From Streptomyces alboflavus (GTDB taxonomy: Bacteria > Actinomycetota > Actinomycetes > Streptomycetales > Streptomycetaceae): 64,000 nt of DNA. The notes beneath the pieces are model-generated. The model searched no databases. It was not told where the DNA came from and saw nothing but the letters and a program-made list of their open reading frames with translations. The stretch is taken from assembly GCF_000716675.1 (NCBI RefSeq), contig NZ_JNXT01000040.1, positions 76,238-140,237 of the forward strand. Direction: 5' to 3'. A program made the translations under genes and the position numbers. Positions 1 through 8,416 of the stretch are shown here, piece by piece (position 1 is the first letter of the stretch; each line of letters begins with the position of its first letter).

Positions 1-2277
1 CCGCCCTGCTGTCCGGTAGCTGGTGGCGAGGTTGGCGCGGGAGGCCAGGGTGTCGGGGTGCTCGGGTCCCAGGATCCGTTCGCGGTCGGCCAGCACCTGC
101 TCCTCCAGTGTGATGGCCGCATCGCCACGCCCCGCTACCCGGTAACTGACAGCGAGGTTGGCGGTGGAGCGCAGAGTCTGGGGGTGCTCGGGTCCGAGGA
201 TCCGTTCGCGGTCGGCCAGTACTTGTTCGTTGAGTGTGATGGCCTCAGCTGTGCGTCCGGCGTCCTGGTAGTTGGTGGCGAGGTTGGCACGTGTGATCAG
301 AGTGTCGGGGTGCTGGTGGCCGAGGAGGCGTTCGCGGTCGACCAGGATCTGTTCCTCCAGTGCGATGGCCTCAGTGGTGCGCCCGGCAGCCCAGAAGCAG
401 GAGGCCAGATTGGCGCGGCACGTCAGGGTGTCGGGGTGCTGGCTACCCAGAAGTTGTTCATAACCAGCCTGCGCCCGCTCCTGAAGCATGATCGCCTCAC
501 TGATTCGCCCGGCGTCCTTGTAGCTGGAGGCGAGGTAAGAACAAGCAGCCAGGGCGTCCGAATGCCCAGCGTGCAGCAGCCTCTCCGCCGTCGCCATCTG
601 ATGCTGCCAGTAGGTGACGGCTGCTGCCGGGAGCCCGTTGTGCAAGTAACTTTCGCCTGCGCGGAAAAGGAGCGGGTGCCCGCCCGTCTTCCAGAGGTGC
701 TCGTCGGCCAGGGGGTAGAGGTGGTCGGTGTTCGCGCGCAGGACCGTTGCCCTGGCCATGTCGTGGTGGTCTTCCTTTGGCCACAGTTCCAGCAGCGCGT
801 TGGCGACTGCCCGCACCAAAGCGCCCTCGTTTTCCTTAGGGAAGGCTTCGCGTGCGGCGCGCGCGGTCAGTGCGTGGATCCGCACCGCATGGTGCGGATC
901 CTCACGGCGGGTGGTGATCAGGCCGTAGCGGTGCAGGAGCCGCATCGCTCTGCGTGCGGTCACCTCGTCCACCGCCAGGGTGCCAGCACTCTCGTCAGGG
1001 CTTTCGGCGGTCCCGACTGCCACCGCACCCTGCGATCCCGCCAGGGACGCCACACCTGCATCCGCACCATGTTCCTGGCCGACACCACCAGAGACGCCGC
1101 CTGCCCGGGCGTGGGTGAGGTAGACGGTGACAGCCTGGGTCTGCCAGAACTCCTCGGGGTGTCCGGCGGGGTCGAGGAACGCGGCCAGGTCGAGTGCTGG
1201 TGCGGCGAGCCCGACGGGCTCAGCGGCCTGTGCCGTTGCCAGCGACAGCAGCAGTGCCGCTGCGACGTCCCGTTCGTACGCCTCCCCGCTCCATCTGGCT
1301 GGCAGTGCCTGGCCGAGTTTCTGCTTCTGGTCGTGGAAGTGCTCCACGTACACAGCGCAGGGCTGGTCTTCGTTGATCATCCATGCGGCCGCGTACCCGA
1401 GGGCGAGAGGCAGATGCCCCAGCACCTCCCCGACCTCCTCCACAGCCTCGTCCAGGAGGTGTCCGGCGTCCGCGAGGACAAGCCGCTCCCGGAGGAACGC
1501 CGCGGCCTCGGTGGTCGTGTAGGTGCCGACGTCCAGGACGTGGCGTCCGCCGCCGCTGATGTCGGCGCCCTTCAGCCTGGTGGTGATCACCGCCCGATGT
1601 CGCACCCCGCCACCGCGTTGATCTCCCGATTTCTGCTCTTCTCCGTCACCGTGAATGCTGGTCGGCGGCCACCAGCCGCGCAGAGCGGCAGGTTCGGTGA
1701 CATCGTCGAGGACGATCAGCCACGACCTGCTGGTGGTGGCAGCCCAGTTCAGGAACGCCCTCGCTGCGGTCTCCACGTCCTGTTCGGCCGCTCCTGGAGC
1801 CTGGACGCGGTGTGCGGCGGCCGCATACGTGCCCAGAAGCTGTTCGATCCTGGTGGCGTCGGCCCACAGCACGAGGTCGATTCCGGTGCGTCCTGCGTGG
1901 TGGGTGAGGTCGACGGCGAGCTGGGTCTTGCCGACCCCGCCCCCGCCGGACAGCACCTGGCTCAACACGACCGTACCCGCGGCGCCTTGAGCGCGGTCGA
2001 CTTGTTCCCGCAAGTCCAGCCGGGGCTGGTACGCAGTGGCCAGGTCGGGGACAGCGCCGACGAGCAGGGGCCACGCCACTTCAGCGCGGGGCGGTGGCGG
2101 AGAGGTGTGATGGACGTAGGTGCCGATGGACCCGGCCTGGACGACGGGGCCGTTGACCGTTGCTTCTGAGACGCTGTTGCTGGCCCGGACCACATCATCC
2201 TGGCCTGGGCTGGAACCCGGCCCGTCCCAGGGTATCTGCCCGCCAGTAGTGTCCGGTTCATCCTCCTGGTCCGCCAT
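1..2277 (-). CDS. NB-ARC/TPR STAND ATPase (3' end outside window)
   Basis: The minus strand is open without interruption from an ATG at 2277 to the window edge (759 codons), preceded by a GGGTGGAG ribosome site. A disordered N-terminus carries a G/V/Q-rich stretch (VNGPVVQAGSIGTYVHH, residues 41-57). A P-loop follows (GGGGVGKT, residues 111-118), then a Walker B LIVLDDV and a helical region. At least four 42-residue tetratricopeptide repeats, each with the signature EHPDTL..RANLA, then run off the edge. This is the usual build of Streptomyces STAND regulators, which oligomerise on sensing a ligand through the TPRs. The N-terminal stretch resembles amyloid-type signalling motifs described for bacterial NLR-like proteins, so a role in regulated signalling or phage defence is possible but inferred. 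No enzymatic effector domain is visible in the part present. Confidence 0.9.
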   Translation of the reverse strand, partial: MADQEDEPDTTGGQIPWDGPGSSPGQDDVVRASNSVSEATVNGPVVQAGSIGTYVHHTSPPPPRAEVAWPLLVGAVPDLATAYQPRLDLREQVDRAQGAAGTVVLSQVLSGGGGVGKTQLAVDLTHHAGRTGIDLVLWADATRIEQLLGTYAAAAHRVQAPGAAEQDVETAARAFLNWAATTSRSWLIVLDDVTEPAALRGWWPPTSIHGDGEEQKSGDQRGGGVRHRAVITTRLKGADISGGGRHVLDVGTYTTTEAAAFLRERLVLADAGHLLDEAVEEVGEVLGHLPLALGYAAAWMINEDQPCAVYVEHFHDQKQKLGQALPARWSGEAYERDVAAALLLSLATAQAAEPVGLAAPALDLAAFLDPAGHPEEFWQTQAVTVYLTHARAGGVSGGVGQEHGADAGVASLAGSQGAVAVGTAESPDESAGTLAVDEVTARRAMRLLHRYGLITTRREDPHHAVRIHALTARAAREAFPKENEGALVRAVANALLELWPKEDHHDMARATVLRANTDHLYPLADEHLWKTGGHPLLFRAGESYLHNGLPAAAVTYWQHQMATAERLLHAGHSDALAACSYLASSYKDAGRISEAIMLQERAQAGYEQLLGSQHPDTLTCRANLASCFWAAGRTTEAIALEEQILVDRERLLGHQHPDTLITRANLATNYQDAGRTAEAITLNEQVLADRERILGPEHPQTLRSTANLAVSYRVAGRGDAAITLEEQVLADRERILGPEHPDTLASRANLATSYRTAGR

Positions 2278-2930
2278 CAACTCCACCCCCAAGCACAGCT
2301 GTTCACCATCAGCCTGATCCCACGGTAGAAGGCTGTGCAGGCTTCGGCAGGGCAATTGTCGACAGTGCGACAGGACCGTGACCGCCCGTCCGCTCACTCC
2401 GACCGAGGCAATACGGGTTCCGCTACTGGCTGGACGAGCGCAGGGCGTTCCAGTGCGCCCTGCTCATTCGCAATGTCCGGGTCGCTGAATGCATCCCTTC
2501 CCCGAGCCACGCCTGCGGAGGCAGCCTCGGGGCCAGCGCCGGGACGTGGCTCGGCGACGAGGCGACCGAGGTGCGCCCTGAGCCGGTATTGCGGGCGCTT
2601 CCGGAGCGCGTGCTCGGTTTGCTGGATGCGGCCCCGTTGCGCCCGCCGGAGCAGCTCATCCCCACCCGCACGGTGGTCCTGTACGACGTGACCGACGGGG
2701 CCGCCAGGCTGGGGCCACGGGATGAGTCCGGTGGCCCCAGCCGGATGTGTCAGCGGGGGTTTCGCCGGCAGCAGGCGCTGGCGCGGCGCGTGCCGACTGC
2801 CGATCGCGTCGAAGACTGCGGACGTATTCGACGGCTCAACGTGGCCCCTGCCCGCTGCCGTCGTTCTCGTTCGCGCGGGAGCCTGCTGCGAGCGTGGCCG
2901 CTTTGTCGAACGGACCAAGGTAGTTGCGGT
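2278..2930. other. Gap of about 650 bp with no intact gene
   Basis: This stretch separates the STAND gene (promoter side) from the end of the metallo-hydrolase gene. It must contain the STAND promoter near 2280-2380, but no clear -35/-10 pair is visible. Its middle holds the coding-like remnant listed separately at 2382-2745. I see nothing recognisable in 2746-2930. Confidence 0.5.
2382..2745 (+). pseudogene. Possible remnant of an unidentified coding sequence
   Basis: Between an in-frame stop at 2379 and about 2745 the plus-strand frame reads like real Streptomyces protein, with strong G/C at third positions and ordinary amino-acid use (for example YGFRYWLDERRAFQCALLIR, then LRALPERVLGLLDAAPLR). 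There is no plausible start codon before this coding-like stretch begins. Downstream the frame degenerates into antisense of the metallo-hydrolase gene. I do not recognise the family. The simplest reading is a gene that lost its 5' end, near an IS remnant 1 kb away. Chance openness of a high-GC frame is the alternative. Confidence 0.3.
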
Positions 2931-3701
2931 CTAGCCAATCGAGAAGGTGACACCGGGTGCGGCGTAGTCGACGGGACCGTCGAACCGGGCCGAGGCACGC
3001 GCCACCGCCTGCTGCGGGGTGAGGAAACGGCCTACGTGGGTGACGATCAACCGGCCTGCCCGGGCCCTGCTGGCCGTGTCGCCGGTGTCTTCGGGCGTGT
3101 GGTGCACCTGTTCGCCCTCGGTCGGCGCCTGGGCGCTTTCGGCCTCGCACAGCAGCACATCGCATCCCTCGGCCAGCCGCGTGAGGTTCGCGCACGGTGC
3201 GGTGTCTCCGGAGTAGACCAGCGATCGGTCCTCGGCCTCGATGCGCACGGCGAAGGCCGGGATGCCGTGCGCCACCGCCCGGCTGGTCAACGTGAGCGCG
3301 CTGACGCGCGCCTGATGCCCGTCCTCCAGCTCATGGACGGCGAAAGCGGACTCGACCGGGCTGCGCGTCGAGGTGTTGGTCAGGAAGTGGGCGAGCCGGT
3401 CAGCGATGCCCGGCGGCCCGTACAGGGGGATGGGTGCGGCAAGCTGAATGTCCGCGAAGAGTGCCGCGTAATAGGCGGTGAGCAGGTCCGCGCTGTGATC
3501 GGCATGCAGGTGCGAGATCCAGATCGCGTCTACCTCGTCGAGCCGGACGTGCCGCTGCAACTGCGCCAGCGTCCCACTGCCCGCATCCACCCAGACCCGG
3601 GTGCCGCCGCTGGATACCAGGTAGCCGGAGCACGGGTTGTCCATGGTTGCGTAGGGCGTGGCACACCCCAGGACAGTGAGTCGGAGAAGATCACTACTCA
3701 T
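2931..3701 (-). CDS. Metallo-beta-lactamase-fold hydrolase
   Basis: A 256-residue protein of the metallo-beta-lactamase superfamily. The zinc signature HLHADH is at about residues 64-69, YSGDTAPC (about 167-174) supplies a further metal aspartate, and a late THVGR histidine (about 225) completes the site. The order of motifs and the length match the RNase Z-like/ElaC-like branch of MBL hydrolases that cleave phosphodiester or ester bonds. No signal peptide is present, so it should be cytoplasmic. It starts at ATG 3701 and stops right beside an IS982-type remnant. It has no operon partner. Substrate cannot be predicted; the family assignment is firm. Confidence 0.88.
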   Translation of the reverse strand: MSSDLLRLTVLGCATPYATMDNPCSGYLVSSGGTRVWVDAGSGTLAQLQRHVRLDEVDAIWISHLHADHSADLLTAYYAALFADIQLAAPIPLYGPPGIADRLAHFLTNTSTRSPVESAFAVHELEDGHQARVSALTLTSRAVAHGIPAFAVRIEAEDRSLVYSGDTAPCANLTRLAEGCDVLLCEAESAQAPTEGEQVHHTPEDTGDTASRARAGRLIVTHVGRFLTPQQAVARASARFDGPVDYAAPGVTFSIG

Positions 3702-3710
3702 GCGAGGAAT

Positions 3711-4078
3711 CTATAGAACGCCTGATCCACAGGCGCTGACAATTTCTCGGCTGGAGCAGTAGCCGTGCTCAGCCCATCCGGCCAGGTCGGAACTCTTGAC
3801 CGTCAGGCGGCAGCGCCCGCACTTCACCGAGGTGGAGTCGACCACCCACACACCGTCGGTCCGCAGTGCGGTGTCGACCGCCAGCAGATGAGTGACCTGT
3901 TGCATCAGCCCCGCGGCCGTGCGTTGACGCTTGTCGTAGCCAGGCTGCTTGGGCAGGTAAGGGAACACCTGCCGCCCCCCACGTCTGGCCGCCACGGCGC
4001 GGGATGCGGGAAGCACTTCAGCAGGTCGTCCGCCTTCACATGCAGTGCGACGGCGAGGGAGCCCAAGTCAGCCTTCAC
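3711..4078 (-). pseudogene. IS982-family transposase remnant
   Basis: Two pieces of a transposase survive in different frames. The first (4078 to about 3985, from GTG) reads LGSLAVALHVKADDLLK and PHPAPWRPDVG, typical of the N-terminus of Streptomyces IS982 transposases. The second (about 3975 to 3711) contains FPYLPKQPGYDKR, then LLAVDTALRTDGVWVVDST with the first catalytic aspartate of the DDE fold. It ends soon after SSDLAGWAEHGYC. Some 40 internal residues and the whole C-terminal half, including the other acidic residues, are missing, so it cannot be active. Terminal inverted repeats were not found. Confidence 0.75.
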
Positions 4079-4139
4079 ACACCGGCATTGGACTCCCTCA
4101 CCCCCCACGCGCAGCCGATCGCCCTTAGGGGTAGATTGC

Positions 4140-4556
4140 CTAGCGGGCGGCGGTCCGGGTCTCCAACGTCTGCTTGAGCAGGCTCATGCCCCGATCCATC
4201 CCGCCGCCGATCGTTTCGGCGAGGCCGTCCGGCTGCACCTGGTGGCTCCACACGAACCGGCTGCGGTCATCCCCATCGGCGACCACCTGCATGATCGAGA
4301 TATCGGACTCGGGTTGCATGGAGCCGCCGACGACGGAGTAGACCAGGCGACACGCCTGATGGTCGATCTCCACCAGCCGTTCGTGCACCACGGTCCCATC
4401 GACAAACGTGACGACCCGTTCGTCCGGCTTCTCCAGCCGACTCGCGGTCACGAATCCCGGCGCCATCCGCACGGGGCCGTCGGTGAAGTCACCGATGACC
4501 TCCCATACCCGCTGCGCACCGACCTCGATGACGGTCTCCTTCTCCACGAACGCCAT
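4140..4556 (-). CDS. SRPBCC (START/polyketide-cyclase-like) protein
   Basis: A 138-residue single-domain protein beginning MAFVEKETVIEVGAQRVWEV, where residues 2-20 show the usual opening strand and helix of the SRPBCC hydrophobic-cavity fold. Central segments such as VTFVDGTVVHERLVEID and a C-terminal amphipathic helix (GGGMDRGMSLLKQTLE) fit the family. I chose ATG 4556 because AAGGGGAAAAG lies just upstream. The longer frame to 4793 adds unconserved arginine/alanine-rich sequence. Members bind small hydrophobic ligands and range from aromatase/cyclases to stress proteins. Nothing in the neighbourhood indicates a ligand. Confidence 0.8.
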   Translation of the reverse strand: MAFVEKETVIEVGAQRVWEVIGDFTDGPVRMAPGFVTASRLEKPDERVVTFVDGTVVHERLVEIDHQACRLVYSVVGGSMQPESDISIMQVVADGDDRSRFVWSHQVQPDGLAETIGGGMDRGMSLLKQTLETRTAAR

Positions 4557-4812
4557 ATCTTTTCCCCTTAGCAATGAGCATGGGCGCGTTGCCGTGCAGG
4601 CCGCGCCGGCGGCTTCCTTCGCTGCCACCGGCAATCTAGGGGCCATTGAGGACAGCCGGTGTCCTAAAGGACGGCGTTCTGCCACGGTCTTGCCGGTGCC
4701 GCGTGGGCGCCGACCGGGCGCGGCGGCCCTGGCCCTCACACGCCCTGGACTCCCTGCACCGGCGCACGGCGCACGGCGCGCGCCCACGAGCACCGAGGGC
4801 CGGTCGGGCTGC

Positions 4813-5166
4813 TCAGCGCCCCAAGCGCTTGATCCGCTCGAACGGATACCCGGCGACGGCCACCACGACCAGACCGTAGGCCGCGACGATCAGCAGTCCC
4901 GCCGTGCCGATCGCCCGGTCGCCGTCGGAGAGGAGCACGCTGCCGAGCGGCACCAGCGGGGCGACGCTGAGGATCGCCGCGCCGGTGCACCAGTGCGCGA
5001 CCAGGTGGTTGGCCCGGGCGCGCAGCTCGGGGTCGCGCTTGACCTCGTCCGGGACGTCGTAGCCGACCCCGCGCTCCCCGACCTCACCCCGGCGTCCGAC
5101 GCGGGCGGCGAGGAGCGACACCCCCGTCATGAGGAGGAAGCAGCAGAGGATGAAGACGTACGCCAT
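4813..5166 (-). CDS. Small membrane protein of unknown function
   Basis: A 117-residue protein with three predicted membrane segments. An N-terminal one (about residues 3-21, AYVFILCCFLLMTGVSLLAA) is followed by a polar stretch with YDVPDEVKRDPELRARANH, then two helices at about 60-78 and 86-106. The shape is reminiscent of small SdpI/DUF-type inner-membrane proteins, but I cannot assign a family with certainty. It is the gene immediately downstream of the serine hydrolase on the same strand, 41 bp away, so the two may be cotranscribed. Confidence 0.7.
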   Translation of the reverse strand: MAYVFILCCFLLMTGVSLLAARVGRRGEVGERGVGYDVPDEVKRDPELRARANHLVAHWCTGAAILSVAPLVPLGSVLLSDGDRAIGTAGLLIVAAYGLVVVAVAGYPFERIKRLGR

Positions 5167-5207
5167 GAGTGTGCGGGCCCCGGAGGTCTGGTGAGGTTAC
5201 GTGATGA

Positions 5208-6368
5208 TCAACAGTACTCGGCTTCCATGATCCTGAGCATGGAGTCCGACTCCCAGTCGCCGTTGTAGTTGAAGGCGAGCTGATGGCGGCCGTCCTCGCT
5301 GGTGACGGCCAGGGAGAGCCAGCCCACCATGCCCCCGCCGTGACCCCAGACGGAGGCGCCGCAGCTCGTCTTGAACCGCTGCAGGCCTAGTCCGTAGCCC
5401 GTGTCCGGGCTTGCGGGGGTGCTGACGGTGGTCTTCATCGCCTTCAGCTGGCGCGGCGGCAGGAGCTTCCCGCGCAGCAGCGCCCGGTAGAACCGGGTCA
5501 GGTCGCCGGCCGAGGAGATGATGTCGCCGTCGCCCCAGCCCTGTGAGCCGTTCATCTCGGTGATGTCGTCGATCCGGTCGGGCTGGTCCCTGAACAGCTT
5601 GGAGTAGCCGCGGCTGCTCGGCCGGGGCAGGTGAACGCTGTTGCCCGGGTTGGTGGTCGCCGTCAGGCCCAGGGGCTTGATGATGCGGTCGCGGACCTCG
5701 TCCTCGTACGTCCGCTTGCCGACCTTCTCCACGATCAGCCCGGCGAGGACGTAATTGGTGTTGGAGTAGGAGTGCTTGGTGCCGGGCTTGAACAGCGGCC
5801 GGTGGGAGAGGGCCACCCTGATGTGCTTCTCGGGCGGCAGGGTGTCGTAGCGGTGCTTGAGGTAGCCCTCGCCCTCCATGTACGTCTCGCTGTACTTCTT
5901 GTCGGCGAGGTAGTCGAAGAGGCCGCTGGTGTGGTTGAGGAGCCGGCGCACGGTGATCTTGCGGCCGTCGTTGCCGTTGCCGCGCACCAGGCCGGGCAGA
6001 TGGTCGTCCACGGTGTCGTCGAGACTGAGCCTGCCCTCCGCCTCCATCTGCAGGAGCACGGTCGCCATGAACGTCTTGGTGATGCTGCCGACGCGGAACC
6101 GGTCGTTCTTGCCGCGCGGCTCGCCCGTCCTCATGTTGCCGACGCCCGACGCCGCCTTCCACACGCCGCGGCCGTCCCGCGCCTGGGCCGTGACGCCGGG
6201 GATGCCCGCCCGCACGGCCGCGTCCATCGCGCGCTGCGTCGCCCCATGGCCGGGCGCCGTGGCCGCGGGGTCCTGCGAGGCCTGGGCGGGGGCCGTGAAG
6301 GCCGTGGCCGCCAGCGCGGCCGCCGCGAGACTCCCCACGCCGATTCTGGAACTCCTGCGTAACGCCAT
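5208..6368 (-). CDS. Secreted serine beta-lactamase-like hydrolase / D-Ala-D-Ala carboxypeptidase
   Basis: A 386-residue exported protein. An N-terminal signal peptide (MALRRSSRIGVGSLAAAALA, cleavage probably after AQA near residue 33) precedes a class C beta-lactamase/DD-peptidase fold. The active-site SxxK is SITK, the second motif is YSN (YSNTNYVLAG), and the third is HGGG in WGHGGGMVGW. In this family such proteins act on D-alanyl peptides or esters outside the cell. I chose ATG 6368 because GAGGAG precedes it and the signal peptide begins there; the frame stays open upstream to 7277 without coding character. The promoter should lie in the 190 bp gap before 6563. Confidence 0.9.
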   Translation of the reverse strand: MALRRSSRIGVGSLAAAALAATAFTAPAQASQDPAATAPGHGATQRAMDAAVRAGIPGVTAQARDGRGVWKAASGVGNMRTGEPRGKNDRFRVGSITKTFMATVLLQMEAEGRLSLDDTVDDHLPGLVRGNGNDGRKITVRRLLNHTSGLFDYLADKKYSETYMEGEGYLKHRYDTLPPEKHIRVALSHRPLFKPGTKHSYSNTNYVLAGLIVEKVGKRTYEDEVRDRIIKPLGLTATTNPGNSVHLPRPSSRGYSKLFRDQPDRIDDITEMNGSQGWGDGDIISSAGDLTRFYRALLRGKLLPPRQLKAMKTTVSTPASPDTGYGLGLQRFKTSCGASVWGHGGGMVGWLSLAVTSEDGRHQLAFNYNGDWESDSMLRIMEAEYC

Positions 6369-6562
6369 CCCGTACTCCTCACCGTCGTCTGCACTGGGCC
6401 GTGCGCGTGCGGTCCCGTCGCGGCAGCACTGGCTCCTCGCCGGTGGTGCGGACGGGCCGCCCGCACAGCAAGACCGCAGGGGGTGACGAAGTGGTTGAGA
6501 AGGACCCGAACTCCGTTTTCCTGTACGGGGGGTGGGGGCGCCGCGCGGTACGGGCCCGGCGG

Positions 6563-7033
6563 TCAGGCCCGCACCGGCAGGGAGTAGCGGAGCTTCTCCT
6601 TCGCCCGGGCGCCCAGGCGGTCGTAGAAGCGGATCGCGCCCTCGTTCCACGCGGGCGTCTGCCACTGCACCTCGTCGGCACCGAGGGCGCGCGCCTCGGC
6701 CACGACGGCCTCCATCAGCGCCGCGCCGAGGCCCGAGCCGCGGCTGGCCGAGCGCAGGAAGAGGCAGTCCATGTGGAGGTACTCGCGGCCGTCCCACGTC
6801 GAGATCTCCGGCGCGCAGGTGGCGTAGCCGACGACCTCGCCGTCGTCCGCCTCCGCCACGAGGCAGCGCAGACGCGGCGCGGGCGTCTCGAAGAGGAGGA
6901 CGCCGAGCCGCTCCGCGAGGTCGGGCACGGGCGGCGCCGCCTTCTCGTACACGGCGTGCTCCGCGGCCAGTTCCGCCACCCGGGCCAGGTCGGCGGGGCG
7001 CGCGTGCCGCACCACCGGCCGGGCGGACGTCAT
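6563..7033 (-). CDS. GNAT-family N-acetyltransferase
   Basis: A 156-residue acetyltransferase. The GNAT acetyl-CoA loop is visible as ASRGSGLGAALMEAVVAEA (Q/R-x-x-G-x-G/A motif, about residues 98-116). It is preceded by the strand EYLHMDCLFL and followed by the C-terminal WNEGAIRFYDRLGA typical of motif B. The ATG at 7033 overlaps the stop of the upstream gene as ATGA, so the two are translationally coupled. The longer start upstream would overlap the neighbour without a ribosome site. Substrate is unknown. Confidence 0.88.
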   Translation of the reverse strand: MTSARPVVRHARPADLARVAELAAEHAVYEKAAPPVPDLAERLGVLLFETPAPRLRCLVAEADDGEVVGYATCAPEISTWDGREYLHMDCLFLRSASRGSGLGAALMEAVVAEARALGADEVQWQTPAWNEGAIRFYDRLGARAKEKLRYSLPVRA

Positions 7034-7548
7034 CGGACCTCTCCCGACAGGACGTCCTTGCTCCACGCCACCACCCGGTCCGCGACCCGGCCGCCCCCGT
7101 CCAGGACGTGCCGCGTGAACGCCTCGCGCTCATGGGCGAGAAGCGCCGCCTCCCACACGCAGGGCGCGAGCCCCACCCGCCCCGGCCGCAACTGGTCGGG
7201 CTGTCCGGCCGGGCCGACGAACACCGCCAGGTCGGACATGTGGCCCTCGATCCAGGTGGAGACGAGGACGTAGTCACCGTCGCCGCCCGCGTGCACGATC
7301 AGCACCGCGAGGCCCAGCGAACCGCGGGCGCGCCCCAGTTCCAGATGGGCCCCCGCGAGCCGCAGCGCGGCCGCCTCGTCCTGCGGCGTGACCGTACGGC
7401 CCGGCGCCTCCAGCGTGTACACCTTCACCACGTGCCCACCGGCCTCGCGGACGGGGCGGGCGCGGGCGGTCCGGGCGTGGTGCCCGTCGGCCAGGGCCAG
7501 CAGCGCCTCGGTGTCGAGGCCGGGCGGCATCTCTCGGAGATCGCTCAT
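7030..7548 (-). CDS. Conserved hypothetical protein coupled to the GNAT gene
   Basis: A 172-residue soluble protein that I do not recognise. It begins MSDLREMPPGLDTEALLALA. It has a central VVKVYTLEAPGRTVTPQDEA segment, and its last third contains REAFTRHVLDGGGRVADRVV. There is no signal peptide or membrane segment. It overlaps the acetyltransferase by 4 bp, so the two form one transcription unit and may act on the same process. A strong terminator hairpin lies just upstream at 7561-7597, which makes this gene the first of its own unit. Confidence 0.7.
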   Translation of the reverse strand: MSDLREMPPGLDTEALLALADGHHARTARARPVREAGGHVVKVYTLEAPGRTVTPQDEAAALRLAGAHLELGRARGSLGLAVLIVHAGGDGDYVLVSTWIEGHMSDLAVFVGPAGQPDQLRPGRVGLAPCVWEAALLAHEREAFTRHVLDGGGRVADRVVAWSKDVLSGEVR

Positions 7549-7560
7549 CCGGACATGATG

Positions 7561-7597
7561 CCCTGGTCCCCGGCCGACAGGAGGCCGGGGACCAGGG
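7561..7597 (-). terminator. Perfect 15-bp stem-loop terminator
   Basis: CCCTGGTCCCCGGCC (7561-7575) and its exact complement (7583-7597) flank a 7-nt loop. The hairpin sits 20 bp after the stop of the secreted-protein gene at 7618 and before the next minus-strand gene, where a transcription terminator is expected. As is common in Streptomyces, no long U-tract follows. Confidence 0.85.
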
Positions 7598-7617
7598 CAA
7601 CTGCGCGGCACCGTCCG

Positions 7618-8229
7618 TCAGTACAGCTTCTTCACTGCCGTGGCCGTCGTGGTCCTGAACGCGGACACCGGGGCGTCGGAGAAGTCGCCCATCTGTCCCC
7701 AGTGCACGAGCGTCACCGTCCTGCCGTCCCGGCCGACCGCGTACATGTTGATGTCGGACGCACCCCAACTCGCCTCGGTGTGGACGCCGTAGACGTGCGC
7801 GCCCTCCTCGGCATTCACCTTGCCGTAGTACTTCTGCGCCGCGGTGACGTCGGGGTACTGCGCCATCACCTTCTTCGCACAGCCCGCGAGGTCCTTGCGG
7901 AGCAACTCGGCGAAGGCCTTGGCACGCTGCACGTCGCGCTCGACCACCGTCACCTGCAGGGCGCCGGTGTCCAGGTCCGTGCGGAAGGCACGGTGCACGG
8001 ACGTCGACGGCAGCGCGTCGCCGCCGCACATCGGCAGCGGGTCCGGCTGGCCGGAGGTGACCGGACCGGCGTGCCAGGCCGACGACGCGTGCGGCGGCAG
8101 ATCGGACGCGGACAGGAAGCGGGGCGTGCCCTCCGCGGCAGCGGCCGGAACGGTCCCCACCGCCACGCCCGACGCGGCCACCACGGCGGCCATCGCCAGC
8201 AGCTTCACGTTCACACGCACACTCATCAT
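7618..8229 (-). CDS. Secreted protein of unknown function
   Basis: A 203-residue exported protein. The signal sequence is MMSVRVNVKLLAMAAVVAAS with the cleavage region AAAAEG near residue 33. The mature part has two cysteines (MCGGDAL and LAGCAKKV) that may form a disulfide. It ends in an alpha/beta-looking domain with TVTLVHWGQMGDFSDAPV. I placed the start at the ATG at 8229, six bases after GGGGAG; two other ATG codons stand within 12 bp. Its terminator is at 7561-7597. It resembles sensor-like or lipoprotein-type Streptomyces secreted proteins without a named family. Confidence 0.75.
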   Translation of the reverse strand: MMSVRVNVKLLAMAAVVAASGVAVGTVPAAAAEGTPRFLSASDLPPHASSAWHAGPVTSGQPDPLPMCGGDALPSTSVHRAFRTDLDTGALQVTVVERDVQRAKAFAELLRKDLAGCAKKVMAQYPDVTAAQKYYGKVNAEEGAHVYGVHTEASWGASDINMYAVGRDGRTVTLVHWGQMGDFSDAPVSAFRTTTATAVKKLY

Positions 8230-8416
8230 CGACATCTCCCCACGTCGGATGCGTCGGCCCACCGTTCCGCGCCGACAGGGCCGCCCCACGGCGACCTACG
8301 CCCCGTACGACCCGCGGGCCCCCGAACCCGTTGCCCCCGCGCGCGTCACGGCTCTGTCCGTCATGTCACCGAACGGCAACAGCCTTACGCGGCACGGGAG
8401 TCGGGGTGCGGCACCG

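Noticed and set aside
58..2169. A 703-codon plus-strand open frame over the STAND gene
   Set aside because: It is antisense to a continuous minus-strand frame with a P-loop and four TPR repeats. Its own product has no domain and shows the repeat structure only as an echo.
6369..7277. Upstream extension of the secreted serine hydrolase
   Set aside because: The frame is open but overlaps the GNAT gene and its partner. A ribosome site and signal peptide begin at 6368.
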